This document shows, piece after piece, positions 8,103-12,709 of a DNA stretch of 12,709 nt. Position numbers and translations under genes: made by a program. The stretch is from Desulfobacterales bacterium (GTDB lineage Bacteria; Desulfobacterota; Desulfobacteria; Desulfobacterales; C00003106), in assembly GCA_030594505.1 (NCBI GenBank), contig JAUVFC010000022.1, positions 1-12,709 of the forward strand, read 5' to 3'. How positions within the stretch are numbered: the first letter of the stretch is position 1; every line of letters begins with the position of its first letter. Under the pieces are notes generated by a model. That model did not search any database. It worked only from the letters and a program-made list of their open reading frames with translations, and was not told where the DNA came from.

Positions 8103-8196
8103 AGTTGCGAGTTGCGAGTTACGTGTTGCGGGTTAAAGCAGTGGCAGACTACACCATTCAATAAAACTCATAACTCGCAACCCGCAACTCGTAACT
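8103..8196. repeat. Inverted pair of heptad arrays, lipoprotein-lysA junction
   Basis: The left array at 8103-8134 reads agttgcg, agttgcg, agttacg, tgttgcg, ggtt. The right array at 8165-8196 reads aactcat, aactcgc, aacccgc, aactcgt, aact, its inverted counterpart. Positions 8117-8134 pair with 8179-8196 at 17 of 18 positions. A 30-base spacer separates the arrays. The remainder of this 197-base gap has no gene. Confidence 0.82.
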
Positions 8197-8222
8197 ATGT
8201 GCATCTACGAAAATCTACGCCC

Positions 8223-8251
8223 TAAATTTTACAAACGTTTAGCAAAATTTA
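8223..8251. promoter_or_regulatory. Operator-like palindrome upstream of lysA
   Basis: taaatttt (8223-8230) and aaaattta (8244-8251) are perfect 8-base inverted copies, and the self-complementary aaacgttt (8233-8240) lies almost at the centre. The site ends 19 bases before the lysA ATG. It is AT-rich and could arise by chance. No regulator can be named and no convincing -10 box accompanies it. Confidence 0.3.
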
Positions 8252-8270
8252 CTAATGGAATAAGTGAACC

Positions 8271-9524
8271 ATGCATCATTTCCAGTATCGTGACAATGAA
8301 ATGTTTTGTGAAGATGTTCCTGTCTCAAAGATAGCCGGGGAGGTGGGAACACCCTTTTACGTGTATAGCCATGCTACTTTGGTCAGACATTTTCGGGCAT
8401 TTGATAATGCCTTTAATGAAGTTCCCCATTTAGTCTGTTTTTCTGCCAAGGCAAATTCAAACCTGGCGGTTTTAAACCTTTTTGCCGACTTGGGGAGTGG
8501 ACTGGATATAGTATCGGGCGGGGAGCTGTACCGGGGATTAATGGCGGGCATTCCGCCGGAAAAGATAGTCTATTCCGGTGTTGGGAAGCGGAAGGATGAA
8601 ATCGAGTACGCACTTAAATCGAATATCTTAATGTTCAACATCGAGTCCATTCAGGAGTTGGAGAGTGTAAATCGCTGTGCGGAAAGATTGAATACCAGAG
8701 CCCGAATCGCACTCCGTGTGAATCCTGATGTGGATCCCAAGACCCATCCCTATATATCGACCGGTATGGAAAAGAATAAATTCGGGATTAACAAAGAGAC
8801 TGCCATTTCAACCTATAAGGCAGCCCAAAAACTTTCTAACATAGACATTGTAGGGATTGATTGCCATGTAGGATCTCAATTGACCGAAACAGCTCCGTTT
8901 GTCGATGCCCTGCGCAAGCTAAAAGAGCTTATAGCCGATTTGGAACAACTGGGTATTCATATTAGCTACCTTGATCTTGGAGGAGGTCTTGGGATAACCT
9001 ATGACGAGGAGACACCTCCGCATCCGGATGATTACGCCAGGGCAATTGTTCAGGAATTGGGGAAGGTACCCTTTACCCTTATATTCGAACCCGGCCGTGT
9101 AATTGTCGGCAATGCCGGAGCGCTGATAACAGAATGCCTTTATATTAAAAAGAGCGAAAAAAAGAAATTTGTTGTTGTGGATGCAGCGATGAATGACCTT
9201 GCAAGGCCTTCACTGTATGATGCATACCATGCCATACAACCTGTGATGCAGAACAAAAGGTCCCCTTTTATTGCCGATGTGGTAGGCCCGATCTGTGAAT
9301 CAGGCGATTTTTTTGCCAGGGACCGCAAGCTCCCTGAGTTTGAGCAGGGGGACCTGTTGGCAGTAATGAGTACCGGCGCTTACGGGTTTACTATGTCGTC
9401 TAATTATAATTCACGGCCACGTGTACCGGAGGTGATGGTCAAGGGTGACCAGTTTCACGTTGTACGCGAGCGGGAAACCTGCGAGAGCTTGATCCAGGGG
9501 GAATCGATTCCGACGTTTCTTTGA
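8271..9524 (+). CDS. lysA: Diaminopimelate decarboxylase LysA
   Basis: LysA decarboxylates meso-diaminopimelate to lysine, using PLP in an alanine-racemase-fold dimer. The 417 residues match the family. Lys60 in FSAKANSNLAVL is the PLP lysine. SGGEL at 82-86, HVGSQ at 199-203, the GGGLG glycine loop at 237-241, EPGR at 273-276 (phosphate binding) and CESGD at 342-346 (partner-subunit active-site Cys) are all present, followed by MSSNYNSRPR near 375-384. The ATG at 8271 gives the usual MHHFQYRDNEMFCEDV start. The ribosome binding site is a weak AAGTGA three bases upstream, identical in sequence and spacing to that of dapF. Gaps on both sides carry repeat arrays. Confidence 0.97.
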   Translation: MHHFQYRDNEMFCEDVPVSKIAGEVGTPFYVYSHATLVRHFRAFDNAFNEVPHLVCFSAKANSNLAVLNLFADLGSGLDIVSGGELYRGLMAGIPPEKIVYSGVGKRKDEIEYALKSNILMFNIESIQELESVNRCAERLNTRARIALRVNPDVDPKTHPYISTGMEKNKFGINKETAISTYKAAQKLSNIDIVGIDCHVGSQLTETAPFVDALRKLKELIADLEQLGIHISYLDLGGGLGITYDEETPPHPDDYARAIVQELGKVPFTLIFEPGRVIVGNAGALITECLYIKKSEKKKFVVVDAAMNDLARPSLYDAYHAIQPVMQNKRSPFIADVVGPICESGDFFARDRKLPEFEQGDLLAVMSTGAYGFTMSSNYNSRPRVPEVMVKGDQFHVVRERETCESLIQGESIPTFL

Positions 9525-9557
9525 ATTTAGAGGACAGACCGCCTGCGGCGGAGAGAA

Positions 9558-9719
9558 CAGAAGTCAGAAGACAGAGGACAGAGGGCAGAAGACAGAGGAT
9601 AGAGGATGGAATTATTAGGAATCGGAGAAACGGGGAACCGGTGATTTTATTTTCTATTCACCTTCACCGATTCGCCGGTTCACCAGTTCGCCGGTTCATC
9701 GGCATTTCTTCTGACTTCT
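9558..9719. repeat. Nested heptad and octad arrays, lysA-dapF junction
   Basis: Seven 7-base units fit YAGARGN at 9558-9606 (cagaagt, cagaaga, cagagga, cagaggg, cagaaga, cagagga, tagagga). An 8-base-period array at 9622-9645 follows (tcggagaa, acggggaa, ccggtgat). Its inverted array at 9663-9702 reads ttcaccga, ttcgccgg, ttcaccag, ttcgccgg, ttcatcgg. Finally 9708-9719 (cttctgacttct) is a perfect 12-base inverted copy of 9559-9570, closing the outer heptad layer. A weak 66-codon reading frame across it (9521-9721) is repeat-derived. Confidence 0.83.
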
Positions 9720-9731
9720 AACAAGTGACAA

Positions 9732-10565
9732 ATGACTAAGATACCAATTTTTTACAAAATGAGTGGAAGCGGGAATGACTTTATCCTGATTGATAACCGT
9801 GATGGCGCGCTGGATCCCGAAAGGATTAAAGATTTTGTTGTTGCTGTCTGCCGCCGTAAGTTTTCCGTGGGCGCCGACGGCCTTATCCTTATTGAGTCTT
9901 CTGAAAAGGCGGATTTTAAGTGGCGTTTTTTTAACCAGGATGGCTCTCTGGCGGAAATGTGCGGAAACGGCGGCCGGTGCGCAGCCCGCTTTGCCTATTT
10001 GAATCAAATCTGTGGCCCTGAACTTTCGTTTGAAACAGATGCCGGTATCATTCGGGCGATTGTTGATGGTATCAGGGTTCGATTAGAGATGACACAACCT
10101 AACGGGATGGTCCTCGGCGAAGAGATCGAGGCGTGCGGGGAAATTTTTTCGGTTAATTCGATCAATACGGGAGTTCCGCACGCGGTCATCTGGGTGGATG
10201 ATCTTGAAGGAGTTCCAATTGTGGAATGGGGACGTCCCATACGATATCATGAGAGATACGCGCCCGCAGGTACTAATGTAAATTTTGTCAAGAGATCTGA
10301 AAATGGAGACCTTTTGATTCGTACTTATGAACGAGGTGTAGAGGACGAGACCCTGGCGTGTGGCACCGGTGCGGTGGCAGCGGCTCTGATAGCCGCCCGG
10401 AAGGGGTTGGCAGAGTCTCCGGTTTCGGTAAGGACACGAGGAGGCGAGCTGCTGACCGTGCACTTTTGCAAAGCCGGCTTTGAATTTATTGATGTATTCC
10501 TGGAAGGGGATGCGCGTGTGATTTACCAGGGCAGGCTGTGGGATGAGGCGGTTTATAGGGATTGA
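9732..10565 (+). CDS. dapF: Diaminopimelate epimerase DapF
   Basis: DapF interconverts LL- and meso-diaminopimelate without a cofactor, using two cysteines as acid and base. The 277-residue protein has both: Cys77 in MCGNGGRC (76-83) and Cys210 in ETLACGTGA (206-214). The N-terminal KMSGSGNDFILID and the NTGVPHAV segment at 145-152 are also typical. Because DapL yields the LL isomer, this enzyme is required for both peptidoglycan precursor and LysA substrate. The ATG follows AAGTGA at 9723-9728 by three bases. The TGA stop at 10563-10565 merges with the first unit of a gaagatt heptad array. The gene lies between lysA and dapA in the same orientation. Confidence 0.97.
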   Translation: MTKIPIFYKMSGSGNDFILIDNRDGALDPERIKDFVVAVCRRKFSVGADGLILIESSEKADFKWRFFNQDGSLAEMCGNGGRCAARFAYLNQICGPELSFETDAGIIRAIVDGIRVRLEMTQPNGMVLGEEIEACGEIFSVNSINTGVPHAVIWVDDLEGVPIVEWGRPIRYHERYAPAGTNVNFVKRSENGDLLIRTYERGVEDETLACGTGAVAAALIAARKGLAESPVSVRTRGGELLTVHFCKAGFEFIDVFLEGDARVIYQGRLWDEAVYRD

Positions 10566-10638
10566 AGATTGAAGATTGTTGATTGAAGATTTGAGGAAGT
10601 CATGATCAATAGTCAATCTTCAATAGTCAATAATCAAT
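10564..10638. repeat. Inverted pair of heptad arrays, dapF-dapA junction
   Basis: Left array 10564-10591: gaagatt, gaagatt, gttgatt, gaagatt, starting inside the dapF stop codon. Right array 10604-10638: gatcaat, agtcaat, cttcaat, agtcaat, aatcaat, the inverted form. The 12-base spacer (10592-10603) contains GAGGA and an ATG, so the right array is potentially translated in frame with dapA. Confidence 0.82.
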
Positions 10639-10643
10639 TGAAT

Positions 10644-10653
10644 GAGGAGGAGG
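10644..10653 (+). promoter_or_regulatory. Ribosome binding site of dapA
   Basis: gaggaggagg lies five bases before ATG 10659 and is the strongest ribosome binding site in the window. It supports the start that matches the family N-terminus rather than the ATG at 10602. Confidence 0.85.
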
Positions 10654-10658
10654 CTACT

Positions 10659-11534
10659 ATGATTAAGGGTGCTATTGTTGCAATTGTTACACCTTTCAAG
10701 GATGGAAAGTTAGATGAAGAAGGCCTGCGTGGCCTGATCGAGTTTCAGATAGAAAACGGCACGGACGCGATCGTTCCCTGTGGGACTACAGGAGAGTCTG
10801 CCACTCTTGACCATACAGAACATAAAAGGGTGGTCGAGATTACCATAGATGCGGTCAAAGGCAGGGTGCCGGTTATCGCCGGCACCGGTTCCAATAGCAC
10901 GGCTGAGACCATTGAACTGACTCACCATGCCAAGTCGGCAGGCGCGGATGCCGCGCTGGTTATTACACCCTATTACAATAAACCCACCCAGGAAGGACTT
11001 TTTCAGCATTTTAAAGCTGTATCAGACGCTTGCTCCTTTCCGATGGTTCTGTACAATGTACCGGGAAGAACCGCTCTTAATATGCTCCCTCCCACAGTGG
11101 CCCGTTTGGCGGAACTCGACGATGTGATTGCTATCAAAGAGGCAACCGGGTCGATGCAGCAGGCGGCAGATATCATATCGCTTTGCGGCGATAAGATTAC
11201 TCTACTGTCGGGTGATGATTTTACAGCGTTTCCACTTCTTGCAATCGGCGGAAAAGGGGTTATATCCGTAGTCTCTAACGTGGCGCCACGGGATATGTCT
11301 GGTATGATAGATGCGTTTGAGGCAGGCGACCTGGAAAAGGCAAGAGCGCTTCATTATAAATTGTGGCCTCTGAACAATGCTATGTTCTATGAGACCAATC
11401 CGGCTCCGGCAAAGACCTCGCTCGCCCTGATGGGAAAGATATCATCCGCGGAACTACGGCTACCTCTTTCCTCCATGTTAGAGGCGAACTTGGAAAAACT
11501 GAAAAAGACGTTGAGCGAGTATGGGCTTATTTAA
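10659..11534 (+). CDS. dapA: 4-hydroxy-tetrahydrodipicolinate synthase DapA
   Basis: DapA condenses pyruvate with aspartate semialdehyde, the first committed step of lysine and diaminopimelate synthesis. The 291 residues form the expected TIM barrel: GTTGES at 42-47, PYYNKP at 104-109, YNVPGRT at 132-138 containing the catalytic Tyr132 and substrate-binding Arg137, and Lys160 in AIKEATG, the Schiff-base lysine. Numbering runs one behind the E. coli enzyme. Start 10659 gives MIKGAIVAIVTPF, as in the family. An upstream in-frame ATG at 10602, with its own GAGGA site, would add 19 residues coded by the heptad array; an extended form is possible but not favoured. The next gene is dapL, without dapB between. 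Confidence 0.96.
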   Translation: MIKGAIVAIVTPFKDGKLDEEGLRGLIEFQIENGTDAIVPCGTTGESATLDHTEHKRVVEITIDAVKGRVPVIAGTGSNSTAETIELTHHAKSAGADAALVITPYYNKPTQEGLFQHFKAVSDACSFPMVLYNVPGRTALNMLPPTVARLAELDDVIAIKEATGSMQQAADIISLCGDKITLLSGDDFTAFPLLAIGGKGVISVVSNVAPRDMSGMIDAFEAGDLEKARALHYKLWPLNNAMFYETNPAPAKTSLALMGKISSAELRLPLSSMLEANLEKLKKTLSEYGLI

Positions 11535-11543
11535 TTTTTGTTA

Positions 11544-11614
11544 GTTGTCCGTTGTCCGTAGTCCGTTGCAAGAGAAAACAACGGACAACTGACAATCGAC
11601 AACGGACAGCCGAT
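11544..11614. repeat. Inverted pair of heptad arrays, dapA-dapL junction
   Basis: The left array at 11544-11571 reads gttgtcc, gttgtcc, gtagtcc, gttgcaa. The right array at 11580-11614 reads aacggac, aactgac, aatcgac, aacggac, agccgat, the inverted form. Positions 11543-11555 pair perfectly over 13 bases with 11578-11590, leaving a 22-base loop. Only eight bases separate the two arrays. No T-run follows, so an intrinsic terminator is unlikely. Confidence 0.82.
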
Positions 11615-11629
11615 AAAACAAGAGGCATT

Positions 11630-12709
11630 ATGCAGATCGAAAAATCAGAAAGGGTGAAAAAGCTCCCTCCGTATCTTTTCAAAGAGATTGACAGAAAAAA
11701 GGAAGAGGTGCGCTCACAGGGGGTTGATATTATAGACTTGGGGGTGGGAGATCCGGATATCCCTACACCGGGACATATTATTGATACATTAAAGCGGGCC
11801 GCGGAAGACCCGGCCAATCATCAATATCCGTCCTATACAGGAATGGCCGATTTTAATGAGGCAGTGGCCCGTTGGTACAAAAGACGCTTCGGAGTGACGC
11901 TTGATCCCGGACAAGAGGTGGTCACACTCATTGGATCAAAGGAGGGGATCGCACATTTGCCCCTTGCTTTTATTGATCCGGGTGATATTGCATTGGTCCC
12001 GAATCCGGCTTATCCGGTTTACGATATCGGCACTCAATTTGCCGGCGGAACCAGCTATTTTATGGATTTATTAAAAGAGAATCAGTTCTTGCCGGATCTT
12101 TCCTCCATCCCTTCCAAGGTGGCTAAAAAAGCGAAGTTGATGTTTTTGAACTATCCCAACAACCCAACGTCGGCAGTGGCCAATGAGAATTTCTTTAAGT
12201 CTGTTGTAGAATTTGCACAAAAATATAATATCATCGTTTGCCATGACGCGGCATATTCCGAGATGGCTTTTGATGGTTATAATCCATTAAGTTTTTTAGA
12301 AATTGATGGCGCGAAATCGGTCGGTATTGAATTTCACTCTCTTTCCAAGACCTATAATATGACGGGATGGCGTATCGGGTTTGCCGTAGGACATCCGGAA
12401 GTGATAGGAGGACTGGGCCAGATAAAGAGTAATATCGATTCCGGCGCATTTCAGGCCGTGCAGATCGCAGGAATCGAGGCGCTTGAAGGTGATCAATCCT
12501 GCGTTGAGGAGATGTGCCGGATTTATGCGGAACGAAGGGATATCCTGGTGGAAGGGCTGAAAAAGATAGGCCTTGCAGTGGATCCTCCACGTGCCACTTT
12601 CTATTTGTGGATCGAGGCGCCCAAAGGATATACCTCTGCCGAGTTTACGACTCATCTCTTGACCAAAGCGGGTGTAGTAACTACACCCGGAAATGGATTC
12701 GGGAGCGCC
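11630..12709 (+). CDS. dapL: LL-diaminopimelate aminotransferase DapL (3' end beyond window)
   Basis: The frame stays open from ATG 11630 to the window edge, giving 360 residues of a class I/II PLP aminotransferase; about 30 C-terminal residues should be missing. Visible motifs are the N-terminal LPPYLFKEID at 12-21, LGVGDPDIPTP at 37-47, the tyrosine segment NPAYPVY at 125-131, NYPNNPT at 174-180, HDAAYSE at 205-211 and Lys240 in SLSKTYNMTGWRIGF, the PLP lysine followed by conserved Arg248. This pattern fits the DapL group, which converts tetrahydrodipicolinate directly to LL-diaminopimelate using glutamate and bypasses the succinylated intermediates. Position beside dapF and dapA supports that over other class I/II aminotransferases. 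AGAGG at 11621-11625 precedes the ATG by four bases. Confidence 0.9.
   Translation, partial: MQIEKSERVKKLPPYLFKEIDRKKEEVRSQGVDIIDLGVGDPDIPTPGHIIDTLKRAAEDPANHQYPSYTGMADFNEAVARWYKRRFGVTLDPGQEVVTLIGSKEGIAHLPLAFIDPGDIALVPNPAYPVYDIGTQFAGGTSYFMDLLKENQFLPDLSSIPSKVAKKAKLMFLNYPNNPTSAVANENFFKSVVEFAQKYNIIVCHDAAYSEMAFDGYNPLSFLEIDGAKSVGIEFHSLSKTYNMTGWRIGFAVGHPEVIGGLGQIKSNIDSGAFQAVQIAGIEALEGDQSCVEEMCRIYAERRDILVEGLKKIGLAVDPPRATFYLWIEAPKGYTSAEFTTHLLTKAGVVTTPGNGFGSA

Noticed and set aside
8228..8255. A tttaca box with a possible -10 (tactaa) before lysA.
   Set aside because: The -10 matches poorly and would place the transcript start only a few bases before the ATG.
9521..9721. A 66-codon frame after lysA.
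   Set aside because: It is low-complexity, coded by the 7- and 8-base tandem repeats, and has no ribosome binding site of its own.
11543..11590. Hairpin after dapA as an intrinsic terminator.
   Set aside because: There is no T-run after the stem, the loop is long, and dapL follows closely in the same direction.
3902..11614. CRISPR array as an explanation for the repeated intergenic words.
   Set aside because: Units are 7-8 bases and contiguous, without 25-40-base spacers or cas genes.
12231..12655. Long minus-strand frames opposite dapL, and similar ones opposite argF and hslU.
   Set aside because: They are shadows of strongly conserved plus-strand genes and have no recognisable motifs.

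Overview
The window holds a dense, one-directional (+ strand) biosynthetic locus. In order it contains hslU, then five arginine genes (argB, argD, argF, argG, argH), a small lipoprotein gene, and then four lysine/diaminopimelate genes (lysA, dapF, dapA and a dapL that runs off the right edge). All ten complete proteins are full length with intact active-site motifs. There are no tRNA or rRNA genes, CRISPR arrays or transposase genes. The combination of a proteasome-like HslU next to argB, a short lipoprotein directly before lysA, and dapL in place of the succinylase genes resembles Desulfobacterota/deltaproteobacterial genomes such as Geobacter. The lipoprotein implies a Gram-negative envelope. 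The taxonomic guess is inference from remembered gene order, not from a search.

Region 1-303 has no convincing gene. It carries a nested foldback (palindromic) element that ends about 40 bases before the hslU start. Region 304-2725 is hslU and argB, separated by a second, unrelated foldback element whose left end overlaps the hslU stop codon. Region 2722-7651 is argD-argF-argG-argH, covering steps from N-acetylglutamate phosphorylation to arginine, but without argC or argJ/argA/argE. Region 7648-8073 is a lipoprotein gene whose start overlaps the argH stop by four bases. Region 8271-12709 is lysA-dapF-dapA-dapL. dapB, which should act between DapA and DapL, is not between them.

The coding content is ordinary; the spaces between genes are not. 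Every non-overlapping junction from argD onward (seven of seven) carries a short tandem array with a 7-base period. The heptamer differs from junction to junction (GATTGNN, AGCTGAT, AGTTGCG, CAGARGR, GTTGTCC). At five junctions the array faces an inverted copy of itself across a spacer of 8 to 30 bases or a longer nested region, giving hairpin-capable units. At lysA-dapF an 8-base-period inverted array is nested inside the 7-base one. Several arrays begin within a stop codon or the last codons of the upstream gene, and at dapA the array contributes an in-frame upstream start with its own ribosome binding site. They resemble the heptanucleotide STRR repeats known from cyanobacteria in period only. 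They are the best candidate here for something poorly described.

Functionally, the genes probably form one long transcription unit, or a few, supplying arginine, lysine and meso-diaminopimelate for peptidoglycan. I found no convincing sigma-70 promoter or intrinsic terminator inside the cluster. The repeat hairpins could affect transcript processing or stability.
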